NCBI GenBank assembly: GCA_049644285.1
Contig: JBARRP010000310.1
Location: 1 to 64,000, forward strand
Direction: 5' to 3'
Length of the DNA stretch: 64,000 nucleotides
DNA from: CAVRXT01 sp049644285
GTDB taxonomy: Bacteria; Acidobacteriota; Terriglobia; Acidiferrales; UBA7541
Part shown: positions 7,593 through 16,707 of the stretch, piece after piece
Layout: every line of letters begins with the position of its first letter
Numbering within the stretch: the first letter of the stretch is position 1
Notes under the pieces: generated by a model
What the model was told of the DNA's origin: nothing
The model's input: the letters and a program-made list of their open reading frames with translations, nothing else
The model's database searches: none
Position numbers and translations under genes: made by a program

Positions 7593-7848
7593 GTCGTCCT
7601 CCTCATTCCTCGTGAGATTCAAGTGACTTTGCTTGCTCCTTGAGAAAAATCTCGACGCCGTTTGTGGTCCACACCGCGATGCCAGTTCCGAAGAAATCCG
7701 CATCTTCGGTCCATACCCCACATGCTAATGCAAGTGCCGTGGCCAGTGCCGGCCAACAAGGTTCCGAAGGCGATGAAGACGATTGTACCTGGGAAGCTGA
7801 TGGGTATAGACTTCAGCGCACAAGATAGGCTGAGCGGGGCATTGCCAA

Positions 7849-8343
7849 ATGTCCACTGGACTCAGGATCAAAGTAAACGATCGTTTATGGCCGGTTGCCT
7901 CCAGTCCAGATACGCCTCTATTGTATGTCCTTTCAAACGAACTGCTGCTACAAGGACCGCGATTTGGTTGCGGTCTAGCGCAGTGCGGCTCCTGCTCGGT
8001 GCTCGTTGACGGCGTTGAAATGCGTTCGTGCGTGATTCCGGTTATGGCTGTCGCAGGCAAGTCGGTGACGACGCTCGAGGGGCTCCCGGCGCTCTACGCA
8101 AAGCAGAAAGGACTTTCGAAGCCGCCCGCGCTGCATCCAGTGCAGCAGGCATTCATCGACGAGCAGGCGCTGCAGTGCGGCTACTGCTACAACGGCATGA
8201 TCATCAAGGCCGCCGAGCTCTTGTCGAAAGTCCCGCAACCCAGCGAAGCGCAGATCCGATCGGCGATGAATGGTCATTTGTGCCGCTGCGGGACGTATCC
8301 ACGAATCCTGAAGGCGATCGTGCGTGCTTCGCAGACGACGTGA
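7849..8343 (+). CDS. (2Fe-2S) subunit of a molybdenum hydroxylase, IorA-like
   Basis: The 164-residue protein carries two [2Fe-2S] motifs: C41, C46, C49 and C61 for the ferredoxin-type cluster, and C110, C113, C145 and C147 for the second. This is the small electron-transfer subunit of xanthine-dehydrogenase-family enzymes, closest in arrangement to isoquinoline 1-oxidoreductase IorA. The catalytic subunit starts 12 bases downstream. No FAD subunit follows, as expected for the IorAB type, which passes electrons to an outside acceptor. The substrate cannot be read from sequence. Confidence 0.9.
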   Translation: MSTGLRIKVNDRLWPVASSPDTPLLYVLSNELLLQGPRFGCGLAQCGSCSVLVDGVEMRSCVIPVMAVAGKSVTTLEGLPALYAKQKGLSKPPALHPVQQAFIDEQALQCGYCYNGMIIKAAELLSKVPQPSEAQIRSAMNGHLCRCGTYPRILKAIVRASQTT

Positions 8344-8354
8344 GGTGCACCGAA

Positions 8355-10622
8355 ATGAGCAGCGCGTTCCAGGCTACGACGTTTCCCCGGCGTGATCTGC
8401 TGAAAGCCGGTGGAGCGCTCATCATCGGTTTCAGCTGCGCCGGCCCGTTCTTCGCTCAGGAGGAGGATGCGGTCGGATTCGTCGCCGGGCCGGACCAACC
8501 CGATCCGAACCGGCTGGACACGTGGCTTGCGATCCACGCCGACAACACCGCGACAATCTTCATTGGCTTCGTCGAACTCGGGCAGGGCGCCTCGACAGCG
8601 CTGCTGCAGCTCGCTGCGGAGGAACTCGACCTGGAGATGTCTCAGGTGAAGTCGGTCAGGGTGGAAACGCACTCGGCGCCTAATCAGGGTGGGACGGTGG
8701 CAGGCTCCGCGATTATGAGGGGCGGACCGCGGGTCCGGGCTGCCGCCGCCGAAGCACGGCTGGCCCTGCTCACACTCGCATCGAAGAAGTTGAACGCGCC
8801 GGTGAGCCACTTGGCGGTGTCGAAGGGGGTCGTCTCCGTCGTCGACAACCCGAAACAGTCGGTCACGTATGGCGAACTCGTGGGCGGCAAGCCGTTGGGC
8901 GTCCCGTTTACGGGAAAAGCTCCGCTGAAGCCGGCGAGCACGTACACAATCGTTGGTACGCGGGTGCCGCGGATTGATGTCCCTGACAAGGTCAGCGGCA
9001 AATACGTTTACATGCAGCACGTGCGCGTGCCGGGCATGCTGCATGGGCGCATCGTGCGGCCGCGCGGGCAAGCCGCGTACGGAGCCGGAGCCCGGGTGGT
9101 GGAGATCGACGAGGGTTCGATCCGCAACGTTGCGGGCGCTCAAGTCGTGCGCAAGCGCGATTTCGTCGGCGTAGTCGCCCCGACGGAATGGGATGCTGTC
9201 CGTGCGGCGGAGCAATTGAAAGTCACCTGGGACACGACGCCTTCTCTGCCTGGCAACGCTGGCCTGTACGAGAAAATGCGGACCGAAAAGACGACTGACA
9301 CGGTAATGCTGGAGAGAGGCGACGTGGCATCGGCGCTTGGCCGCGCCGCGCATGTCATTTCTCAGACTTATCGTGGTCCCTACCAATCACACGCACCCTT
9401 TGGCCCGAATTGCGCGCTCGCCGACGTCAAGGCGGACTCCGCGCTGGTGATGTGCTCGACGCAGAACATCTACGACACGCGGGGGAAGGTTGCCAAAGTG
9501 CTGCGAATGCGGGTCGACAAGGTTGGGATTCGGTACTACGAGGGCGCTGGCACTTTCGGCCACAGTTGCTATGACGATGCGGCACAAGCGGCGGCCATCC
9601 TGTCACAAGCGGTTGGGAAGCCGGTGCGGGTACAGTTCATGCGCTGGGACGAACACGGTTGGGACAATTACGGCCCCGCTCATCTCGCTGAGGTCCGCGC
9701 TGGAATCGATGGCGATGGCAATATCGTGGCGTATGAGTACCACGGATCCCAACATATTTGGATGAGGACCGAAACTTCCGAGCAGCTCGCGCTCGGAACG
9801 GCCGCAAGCGAGAATGAAACTGCCGCATCCCCTGGCCGGCCGCGGGGGGCCTCGCAGACGGTGATGCCATGCAATCTAGGCGGGATGTATGACATCCCGA
9901 ACATGCGTCTGGTGAATCACCGCGTGCCGGGCCATGGATACCTTAAGGGACAGTCGCTGCGCTCGCCGCTCGATGTCTCGTTTTCCTTCGCCTCGGAACA
10001 GGCGATCGACGGCCTTGCTCATCTGGCGGAGATGGATCCGTTCCTGTTCCGGCAGCGCAACATCAAGGGCGCGCGCTGGCTGGAAGTTCTCAACGGCGTC
10101 GCGAAGGCCGCCGGGTGGACGCCCCGGAAAGCGGCATCGAGCTTGTCGGACGCGAAAGTCGTAAAGGGGCGAGGAATTGCGCTCGGTACTCATCTCACGT
10201 CGTACGGCGCCGCGGTTGCCGAAATCGAGGTCGACAAGGAAACCGGCCGAATTGTCGCAAAACACATGTACGGAGCGCTCGACGCGGGTCTTGCCGTCAA
10301 TCCGGGTTTCGTTGAAAACCAAATCACCGGAATGCTGGTTCAGGCCACAAGCCGCATGCTCAAGGAGGAAGTGACGTTTACGAAGACGAACGTCACGAGT
10401 CTCGACTGGGACAGTTACCCCATCCTGCGCTTTGAGGAATGCCCGGAGGTGACCGCGATTGTCGTGCAGCGGCTGGACGAGAAATCGGACGCCGCCGGTG
10501 AAGAAATGTTGGGGCCAGCGGCCGCGGCGATCGCCAACGCTTTTTTCGACGCCACAGGCGAGCGGCTCCAGGAATACCCGCTCACACCGAATCGTGTTCT
10601 GGCCGCGCTCGGCCGCACCTAA
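8355..10622 (+). CDS. Molybdopterin-binding catalytic subunit, IorB-like
   Basis: The product has about 755 residues. FPRRDLLKAGGALIIGF at the N-terminus is a twin-arginine signal, so the enzyme is probably exported folded with its cofactor. GFVELGQGASTALLQLAAEEL and VRGRxxAYGAG-like regions of the aldehyde-oxidase fold follow, then GYLKGQSLRSPLDVSFSFA and the C-terminal GPAAAAIANAFFDATGERL. It hydroxylates an unknown N-heterocycle or aldehyde. The ATG at 8355 is chosen because codons upstream (to 8028) overlap iorA out of frame. The iorA-like gene ends 11 bases before, so the two form an operon. Confidence 0.88.
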   Translation: MSSAFQATTFPRRDLLKAGGALIIGFSCAGPFFAQEEDAVGFVAGPDQPDPNRLDTWLAIHADNTATIFIGFVELGQGASTALLQLAAEELDLEMSQVKSVRVETHSAPNQGGTVAGSAIMRGGPRVRAAAAEARLALLTLASKKLNAPVSHLAVSKGVVSVVDNPKQSVTYGELVGGKPLGVPFTGKAPLKPASTYTIVGTRVPRIDVPDKVSGKYVYMQHVRVPGMLHGRIVRPRGQAAYGAGARVVEIDEGSIRNVAGAQVVRKRDFVGVVAPTEWDAVRAAEQLKVTWDTTPSLPGNAGLYEKMRTEKTTDTVMLERGDVASALGRAAHVISQTYRGPYQSHAPFGPNCALADVKADSALVMCSTQNIYDTRGKVAKVLRMRVDKVGIRYYEGAGTFGHSCYDDAAQAAAILSQAVGKPVRVQFMRWDEHGWDNYGPAHLAEVRAGIDGDGNIVAYEYHGSQHIWMRTETSEQLALGTAASENETAASPGRPRGASQTVMPCNLGGMYDIPNMRLVNHRVPGHGYLKGQSLRSPLDVSFSFASEQAIDGLAHLAEMDPFLFRQRNIKGARWLEVLNGVAKAAGWTPRKAASSLSDAKVVKGRGIALGTHLTSYGAAVAEIEVDKETGRIVAKHMYGALDAGLAVNPGFVENQITGMLVQATSRMLKEEVTFTKTNVTSLDWDSYPILRFEECPEVTAIVVQRLDEKSDAAGEEMLGPAAAAIANAFFDATGERLQEYPLTPNRVLAALGRT

Positions 10623-10709
10623 ATCAGATGGGCGTTGAAACCATGCAAGGTGCAAGGGTTCTACCGGCAGGAGGGTTCTCGCGGAAGAGTTTACACCGCT
10701 TCATGGCGG

Positions 10710-11210
10710 TCACTTGTTGTTACGCGGATCGTCGGCCGGGTTGACGAAAGTCGTTCCAGTCGGCCCCACTGCGGTGCATTCGACGATCGCCTCCTGCTCC
10801 CTGGTACCAGCAAAGTGAGCGGCGCCAGCGGGCTCTGTGTAGTGGCTGCCCGGCGGGAGAGCCTTCAGGTCCCCCTCGCTGCGGATGCTTCCATAACCGA
10901 AGAACCAAAGTCCGGAGAGCACAAAGCAAGAGCGATCATCCGGGTGCGAATGCGGTGGAATGACCGTGTTTGGCGGTGCTTTGAACACTAACGAGTACAG
11001 TTCCTTCTGCTTGCCGTCCCCAGTCAAAAAGACGGTCTCTAAACCGGGACGCATCGCTGATCCGGGTTGCCTGGTTGGCGTCTTAGGCCAATTCATCTCC
11101 GGCAAGGTTGTGCGCACGGGCAGTAGCTTCGTCTGCTGCGCGACAACGGTGAGCGAAATGATCATCAGCAGCAGGCCAACAGCGGCACGGAAGTGAAAAC
11201 GTTTCCTCAT
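10710..11210 (-). CDS. Secreted cupin-domain protein
   Basis: The 166-residue protein has an N-terminal signal peptide (RKRFHFRAAVGLLLMIISL, ending VVAQQ). One cupin barrel follows, with PPNTVIPPHSHPDDRSCFVLSG as motif 1 (two His and an acidic residue for metal) and PPGSHYTEPAGAAHFA as motif 2. The ATG at 11210 has AAGGAGG at good spacing; the upstream ATG at 11261 lacks one. Cupins of this type often bind metal, but the substrate is unknown. It converges on the IorB-like gene; 87 bases lie between the two stops. Confidence 0.8.
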   Translation of the reverse strand: MRKRFHFRAAVGLLLMIISLTVVAQQTKLLPVRTTLPEMNWPKTPTRQPGSAMRPGLETVFLTGDGKQKELYSLVFKAPPNTVIPPHSHPDDRSCFVLSGLWFFGYGSIRSEGDLKALPPGSHYTEPAGAAHFAGTREQEAIVECTAVGPTGTTFVNPADDPRNNK

Positions 11211-11351
11211 GCTTTCCTCCTTGGCCAGGATTTCCTTTTTGAATCCGATGGCAGGCGGCATTCTACACGGGTTGCCTTGTCTCCGGAGCCTTTTTGGTCG
11301 CGCTCGCCGCTGAAAGGAAATGGATCTGCCGCAGGACTTACCGTCCGGCCC

Positions 11352-12967
11352 TTAGTGCGTGGCACCAGGACCAACCGACCTGAATTTGCACGTGAAGAAA
11401 ACCAAAGGCGCTCCGATCATGCAGGCGCAGCCCAGCAGCCAGAAACAATCGAGAAAGCCAAGAAATGCCGCTTGCTGGTGGATCATTTGCGCCAATTGCG
11501 CTTTCGCGTGCAACGCCGCGTCCGGGGCCGTGAAGCCGTGCGTCATAAAATATCGCGACAACGCGCCGAGTGTTTCTTGATAGAGCTGCTGGAATGGAGT
11601 GGCGTGAGCAACCAGAACCGACTGGTGATACTGCGTTCGTCGCGCAAGAACGCTTGTAACGAACGCGATACCAACGCTTCCCCCTTGGTTCCGGAACAGA
11701 TTGGTAAGACTCGAAGCTTTGTTGTTTTTATTCTTTGGCAAGAAGGAATAGGCCAGTTGGCTCACCGGCACAAACAGCGGGGCAATCCCAAGCCCCTGGA
11801 TGGCCCGGGCAAGAGCGACATGCTTGTAGTCGGTACCTAATTTAGATCAATGCCGGCGTAATACCACATGGCAATGGCAAAAATGATGTATCCAGTGAAA
11901 ATGAGTGGCTTAATCCCAACTTTCGGCAGGATCTTCACGATCAGCGGAGCCAGGGCCACGATGACGAATGCGCCAGGTCCAAGAACGAGCCCTGCATCGG
12001 TAGCGGTGTAGCCGTACAGGCTCTGGAGCATCTGGGGGATCAACACCGTGGACCCGAACAGAGCAAAGCCAAAAAGGAAATAGTAAACGTTGGCGATGGC
12101 AAAGTTCCGGTCTGCGAGCAGGCGAATTTCGACCACGGGGTCGGGATGGCGCCACTCCCAGAAGACAGCCGCAATCAGCGCCACGAGCGCAACGGAGAAG
12201 AAGAAAACAATGAAACCGCTTTCGAACCAGTCTTCGGTTTGTCCGCGATCCAGAACGACCTCCAGACACGCAAAGCCGAGAGCCACGAGAAGAATACCGA
12301 GGCCGTCAATCTGAAGCCTCCCACCTTTGCGGGCCGCCGCAACTTCGCGCGTGAACTCCGGCGGGTCGGAGACGAACCGGCTGGTGAGAATCAGGGACAA
12401 AATCCCGATGGGAATGTTGATGAAGAAGATCCACCGCCAACTCCAGTTGTCTGTGATCCACCCACCGAGCGGCGGGCCGATTACAGGGGCAGTCACGATG
12501 GCCATGCTGTAGAGAGCGAAAGCGGCGGGTCGCTTCTGCGGGGGGAACGTGTCCACGAGAATGGCCTGCTCGACCGGAGCGAGGCCACCGCCTCCGACGC
12601 CCTGCAGAACGCGAAAGAAGATGAGCAAGCCCAGCGAGGGAGCGAGGCCACACAGCAGAGAGCTCAACGTGAAGAGGACGACACAAAGCGTGTAGTAGCG
12701 TTTCCGCCCGAACACGCGGCTCAACCAGGCGGAAAGCGGAAGTACGACGGCATTGGATACCAGATAGCTTGTCAAGACCCAGGTGCTCTCGTCATAGCTA
12801 ACGGCGAGGCCGCCGGCAATATGGGGTAAGGCGACATTGGCGATGGCCGTGTCAAGTAGTTCCATGAAGGTCGCGAGGGTAACGGTGACGGCGATGAACC
12901 AGGGATTGATGCCGGGCCGTGTTGCGGCCACATTGGGAACGGAAATGGAAGCAGCGGCAGCGCTCAT
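11352..12967 (-). pseudogene. DHA2-family multidrug MFS transporter, frameshifted
   Basis: The first frame (to 11837) gives an EmrB-type transporter with ATFMELLDTAIANVALPHI, GxxxGPxxGGW (VIGPPLGGWITDNWSWRW) and about twelve hydrophobic helices, then stops at TAG after YAGIDLN. The neighbouring frame continues TDYKHVALARAIQGLG and PVSQLAYSFLP, and ends at 11352 after the last two helices. One missing base near 11837-11846 restores a protein of about 537 residues, a normal size for the 14-helix family. The ATG at 12967 is the likely start, because the longer start at 13030 would cover an operator. It is divergent from a TetR regulator that probably controls it. Confidence 0.8.
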
Positions 12968-12996
12968 TCGGGTGCCTGGCTGCTTGGATGCAACAA

Positions 12997-13054
12997 GAGA
13001 CCGTTCGGTCTCATCTAATATCTGGTACAATGCAATAAGCGACCAGTCGGTCGC
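12997..13054. promoter_or_regulatory. Twin operators between the efflux pump and TetR gene
   Basis: Two related 16-bp palindromes occur: GAGACCGTTCGGTCTC (12997-13012) and GCGACCAGTCGGTCGC (13039-13054), 42 bases start to start. They share GACC..TCGGTC. TACAAT (13026-13031) between them could be the -10 of the TetR gene. This is the expected layout for a TetR repressor controlling itself and the divergent pump. Confidence 0.7.
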
Positions 13055-13075
13055 AGAGCTGGTTAGGGGGACTTA

Positions 13076-13672
13076 ATGCGCAAAGGCGAGCGGACCCGGC
13101 AAGAAATCATTCGCAAGGCGGCGCCCATCTTCAATCAGAGAGGCTATGACGGAGCGGCCTTGTCCGACCTCATGCGGGCGACGGGTCTCGAAAAAGGCGG
13201 GATCTACCGGCACTTCTCCAGCAAAGAGGCGCTAGCTGCCGAGGCGTTTGACTATGCCTGGCGAGAAACTTTAGGCGCACGGATCCAGGATCTGGATGCC
13301 ATCTCGAATACCGTCGACAGGCTCAAGCAGTTGGTTGCGAATTTTGTTGAGCGGCGCGGAATTATTCCCGGCGGGTGTCCATTGCTCAACACCGCGATCG
13401 ATACCGATGACGGAAATTCTGTACTGCGCGAGCGTGCGCGCAAGGCGTTGCGTGGCTGGCAGAGCTACATTATTTCGATGATCCGTACCGGAATCAAAGC
13501 GCGGGAAATCCGCCCCAGAGTCGACGCAAAGAAGCTGGCGACTCTCATCATTTCTTCGCTCGAGGGCGGAATCATGCTCTACCGCCTTGAACGAAATGAG
13601 GAAGCGCTGCGCGCCGTCCAAGCCCATCTCGACAGCTATCTCGAAACGGAAGTGCGCCTTCCGGCTAAGTAA
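13076..13672 (+). CDS. TetR-family repressor
   Basis: The 198-residue protein has the TetR helix-turn-helix at residues 5-50: TRQEIIRKAAPIFNQRGYDG, LSDLMRATGLEKGGIYRHF and SSKEALAAEAFDYA. The C-terminal ligand domain contains GCPLLNTAIDTDD and LISSLEGGIMLYRLERN, as in the YcdC/AcrR-like group that senses small molecules. It is divergent from the DHA2 pump and preceded by two matching palindromes, so it very likely represses itself and the pump. The inducer is unknown. Confidence 0.88.
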   Translation: MRKGERTRQEIIRKAAPIFNQRGYDGAALSDLMRATGLEKGGIYRHFSSKEALAAEAFDYAWRETLGARIQDLDAISNTVDRLKQLVANFVERRGIIPGGCPLLNTAIDTDDGNSVLRERARKALRGWQSYIISMIRTGIKAREIRPRVDAKKLATLIISSLEGGIMLYRLERNEEALRAVQAHLDSYLETEVRLPAK

Positions 13673-13771
13673 CCAATGGGGATTCGAGGCCGCGCGCCAT
13701 CTCGCAGCGGTCGGTAACCCCGTGCCGGCACCCCGATACGGGATTGGTGCACCCGCTCGGCAGCGGGCGTG

Positions 13772-13906
13772 ATGCTGAGCGCGTTGCACGCAAGCGTCGC
13801 TAACTCGAACAGCGGCGGAAAGCCGGCACAGCGGGGGATCGAGAAGATCACCGAGGAGCTGCTGGCCCTGCTGCCTGCCACCCAGGAGAGGAAACATGAC
13901 GATTAG
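13772..13906 (+). CDS. Possible 44-residue ORF or gene remnant
   Basis: Between the TetR gene and the SDR gene (13673-13977) the only candidate is a 44-residue frame, ATG at 13772, ending TAG at 13904-13906. Its end (GIEKITEELLALLPA) is amphipathic and looks like the last helices of a regulator, so this may be the 3' end of a deleted gene. There is no clear ribosome site. A 6-bp stem (CCCGCT/AGCGGG) lies just before it. Confidence 0.25.
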   Translation: MLSALHASVANSNSGGKPAQRGIEKITEELLALLPATQERKHDD

Positions 13907-13977
13907 CAAGGTCGAGATCCCTCGGAAGTGCGGAGGCTCGCGAAGAACAACGGAAAAATGACGACAAGGAGAAATCC

Positions 13978-14727
13978 ATGGGGAAGCTTGAAGGGAAAAT
14001 TGCGCTCGTTACTGGTGGCAATAGCGGCATCGGTCTTGCGACGGCGAAGCAGTTTGTGAACGAGGGCGCGTACGTCTTCATAACGGGGCGCCGTGATCCG
14101 GAATTGGCTGCGGCGGTAAAGGAGATCGGAAGAAATGTCACCGGCGTACAAGGCGATGTGTCGAACCTTGACGATCTTGATCGCCTGTTTGCGCAAATCA
14201 AGGTGGAGAAGGGCAAGCTCGATATCGTGTTCGCGAATGCCGGTGTTGCGAAGTATGCCCCCTTCGGCAAGATCACTGAGGAGATCTATGACTCGATCTT
14301 CGACATCAATGTAAAAGGCCTCCTTTTCACGGTGCAGAAGGCGCTTCCGCTGCTGCCGGATGGCGCCTCTATCATCCTGAATGCGTCGATCGTCGCCAGT
14401 AAAGGATTGTCGGCGAATAGTGTTTATAGCGCCACCAAAGCCGCCGTGCGATCATTCGCGCGGACATGGACAACCGACTTAAAGGATCGCCGCATTCGCG
14501 TGAACGCGGTGAGCCCAGGCTCCATCGACACGCCCGGACTGAGTGACCTGCTGGCTTCCACAGAGACGGGCCAGCAACGCTTGAAGATGATTTCCAACGG
14601 TGTTCCCCTCGGCAGGCTCGGTACTCCCAATGAGATCGCGAAGGCCGTCGTGTTTCTCGCATCCGACGACAGCAGCTACATCACTGGAACGGAATTGTTT
14701 GTGGATGGCGGTTTCGCACAAGTGTAG
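13978..14727 (+). CDS. Short-chain dehydrogenase/reductase
   Basis: This is a 249-residue classical SDR. TGGNSGIGLATAK near residue 12 is the nucleotide-binding glycine motif, NAGV the structural motif, ASIVASKG carries the catalytic Ser region, and YSATKAAV the catalytic Tyr and Lys. GRRDPE after the second strand (Arg-Arg, not Asp) favours NADP(H). The C-terminus ITGTELFVDGGFAQV is typical. A clear AAGGAG site precedes the ATG. The substrate is unknown; related proteins near TetR regulators often reduce xenobiotics. Confidence 0.9.
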   Translation: MGKLEGKIALVTGGNSGIGLATAKQFVNEGAYVFITGRRDPELAAAVKEIGRNVTGVQGDVSNLDDLDRLFAQIKVEKGKLDIVFANAGVAKYAPFGKITEEIYDSIFDINVKGLLFTVQKALPLLPDGASIILNASIVASKGLSANSVYSATKAAVRSFARTWTTDLKDRRIRVNAVSPGSIDTPGLSDLLASTETGQQRLKMISNGVPLGRLGTPNEIAKAVVFLASDDSSYITGTELFVDGGFAQV

Positions 14728-14910
14728 GCCGTTCCAAACGCAAGACCAAGACAAGGACCTCTGCCGCCCGCCTTAGCGGGCTCCGGGCGACGCACAAGGC
14801 GAGGTGCGGGCAGCGATTCGCATTGTTTGACGCGGCTGACTGGCGAGGATTAGACTACGCGGAAATTCGTCATCGAGACTGGGGCACATTGCGCGCGGAG
14901 GTGTCATGCG

Positions 14911-16092
14911 ATGCTTATTACGAAGAGATTGAACACCCCTGTTGCTCTGTTCGCCGGACTCTGCTGCGCTGTGGCTCTGGGGTTTGGCCAAACCGCGAAA
15001 CTCGCAAAAGATGTGACCGCGAAGTCCGTGTCGCGCGACCAAGGCGTTCCAAGTTTCAAGTACGACGCAGCCTGGCCTAAGCTGCCGTTGCCGAACAAGT
15101 GGACGTTCGAAGGCATCACCGGATTGACGGTGGACAAAGATGATGTGGTCTGGGTACTTGACCGTCCCGGCGACTTCGATATGGATCCTATATTCCATGT
15201 CCCGGAAAAGACGGAGAATTACGCTTCGCTGAACCCGCCTACTGCAATGTGCTGCGTGAAGCCGCCGGCGGTATTCGCTTTCGATCAGGAAGGCAACCTC
15301 GTGCGGAGCTGGAACCCAGTCGATGCAGCCAGCCAGGCACTTCATCTGATCATCGCGGATCAAGAGGGCAACATCTGGATCGGTTCGAGCACCCTTCGGA
15401 AGTACACAAAGGATGGGAAACTCCTCGGCGAGATTGCTCGCGTGCCGGAGACAAATCCCAAGCCGGGCCAATATCCTCCCGATACACAAATGGTGGTTGG
15501 GAATATCGAAGGCGGTGAATTCGATGAGGGTGGCAGGGAATTGTTCTTCAGCGACAACTATTTGAAGGGACGCGTGCTGGTCTATGACATGGATACGCTG
15601 AAATTCAAGCGGGGTTGGGGCGCGTATGGGAAACCGTTGAGTGAGATCAACACGAATCCGACCGAAAAATACGACCCGAAGAATCCTCCTGCTAAGGATT
15701 TCATGGGCCACCTGACGTTATCGGTTTCCCGCGATGGGTTCGTTTATGCCGCCGATCGCCAGGACGATCGGGTGCAGGTATTCACGAAACAGGGCAAATT
15801 CGTGAGGGAATTCCAGGTGGCGCCGGAGACACTCGATCGCGGCTCGACCGGCGGCCTGACGTTTTCACCGCCACCCGACCAGCGCTTCATTTACATCTCC
15901 GACATCATGAACAACGTGGTGTGGATCGTGAACCGCGAGGATGGCAAGGTTTTGGGCCACTTCGGCTTCTTCGGTCACAGTGGCGGCGGCTTCCACTGGC
16001 TTCACATGGTCGCGACGGACTCGAAAGGGAACGTCTATACCGGCGAAGTGGATACCGGGAAGCGGGTGCAGAGGTTTTTGGTGCAGCGGTGA
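14911..16092 (+). CDS. Secreted NHL-type beta-propeller protein
   Basis: The 393-residue protein starts with a signal peptide (NTPVALFAGLCCAVALGFGQ). Repeated blades follow, such as ITGLTVDKDDVVWVLDRPGD, LIIADQEGNIWIG, LTLSVSRDGFVYAADRQDDRVQVF and MVATDSKGNVYTGEVDTGKRVQRF, characteristic of NHL/6-bladed propellers. These are usually extracytoplasmic binding or lyase-like proteins, and no catalytic function can be claimed. FFGHSGGGFHWLHMV is conserved in many acidobacterial members. It converges on the cytochrome gene, whose end lies 18 bases away. Confidence 0.75.
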   Translation: MLITKRLNTPVALFAGLCCAVALGFGQTAKLAKDVTAKSVSRDQGVPSFKYDAAWPKLPLPNKWTFEGITGLTVDKDDVVWVLDRPGDFDMDPIFHVPEKTENYASLNPPTAMCCVKPPAVFAFDQEGNLVRSWNPVDAASQALHLIIADQEGNIWIGSSTLRKYTKDGKLLGEIARVPETNPKPGQYPPDTQMVVGNIEGGEFDEGGRELFFSDNYLKGRVLVYDMDTLKFKRGWGAYGKPLSEINTNPTEKYDPKNPPAKDFMGHLTLSVSRDGFVYAADRQDDRVQVFTKQGKFVREFQVAPETLDRGSTGGLTFSPPPDQRFIYISDIMNNVVWIVNREDGKVLGHFGFFGHSGGGFHWLHMVATDSKGNVYTGEVDTGKRVQRFLVQR

Positions 16093-16110
16093 ACGACTCC
16101 ATAGGGTGCT

Positions 16111-16707
16111 TCAAGGGCAATGTCCCGCGCCGCAATCTCGCTTATCGACGTCATGGATATCCTCGAGCCGCAGGGGAATGAATCCATCACGATTCGGCAT
16201 TTGGACCTTCGGCAGACTCTTGGCGTCGATCACGTCGCTCTCTTTGATGATGTCGTTGCGATAGAGCACGAAGGCGGTGAGAGCGTAAAGCTCGTTCGCG
16301 CTCAGTGATCCTCCCTGGTTTGGAGGCATGGCGCGGTTGATATAGTCCCAGACCGTCGTTGCAAACGGCCAGTAACTCCCGATGGTCCTGACGGGGTAAA
16401 GGGTGTTGAGCGTGCCTTTGCCTCCCAGCAGATGGGGAGCGAGTTGGCTCCCTTCCGCAGTCGGCCCGTGGCATGCCGCACACTTCTTCGCATAAATAGC
16501 AGCGCCTTCCTTTGCAGTTCCGCTCCCGGGAGGAAGTTCCTTCCCCTCGGGACCGATGGAGATGTCCCAGGCACGGATTTCTTCCTTGGTTGGGGTCCGG
16601 CCCACGTTGCTGTAAGCGGGCGTTTGCGCGAGCGCAGCGCCGCAGGTTGCCAGGGCCATCGCCGGGACCAGAAGACTAGAGCAGCGCATTGTGAATGCTC
16701 CCATCAT
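16111..16707 (-). CDS. Monohaem cytochrome c, SoxD-like
   Basis: The 198-residue protein has a signal peptide (SLLVPAMALATCGAALAQ) and one haem-binding CAACH motif (C76, C79, H80). The later PVRTIGSYWPFATTVWDYINRAMPP resembles SoxD and related cytochromes, and MPP probably supplies the distal Met. It overlaps the SoxC-like gene by 32 bases on the same strand (or less if a later ATG is used), so the pair should form a molybdenum-haem sulfite dehydrogenase. It is shorter than two-haem SoxD proteins. Confidence 0.8.
   Translation of the reverse strand: MMGAFTMRCSSLLVPAMALATCGAALAQTPAYSNVGRTPTKEEIRAWDISIGPEGKELPPGSGTAKEGAAIYAKKCAACHGPTAEGSQLAPHLLGGKGTLNTLYPVRTIGSYWPFATTVWDYINRAMPPNQGGSLSANELYALTAFVLYRNDIIKESDVIDAKSLPKVQMPNRDGFIPLRLEDIHDVDKRDCGAGHCP

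Noticed and set aside
8028..8354. Upstream extension of the IorB-like gene
   Set aside because: The extra 109 codons overlap iorA in another frame, and the twin-arginine signal begins at 8355.
8274..9386. A 370-codon minus-strand frame inside iorB
   Set aside because: It is a high-GC antisense shadow of the strong plus-strand coding sequence.
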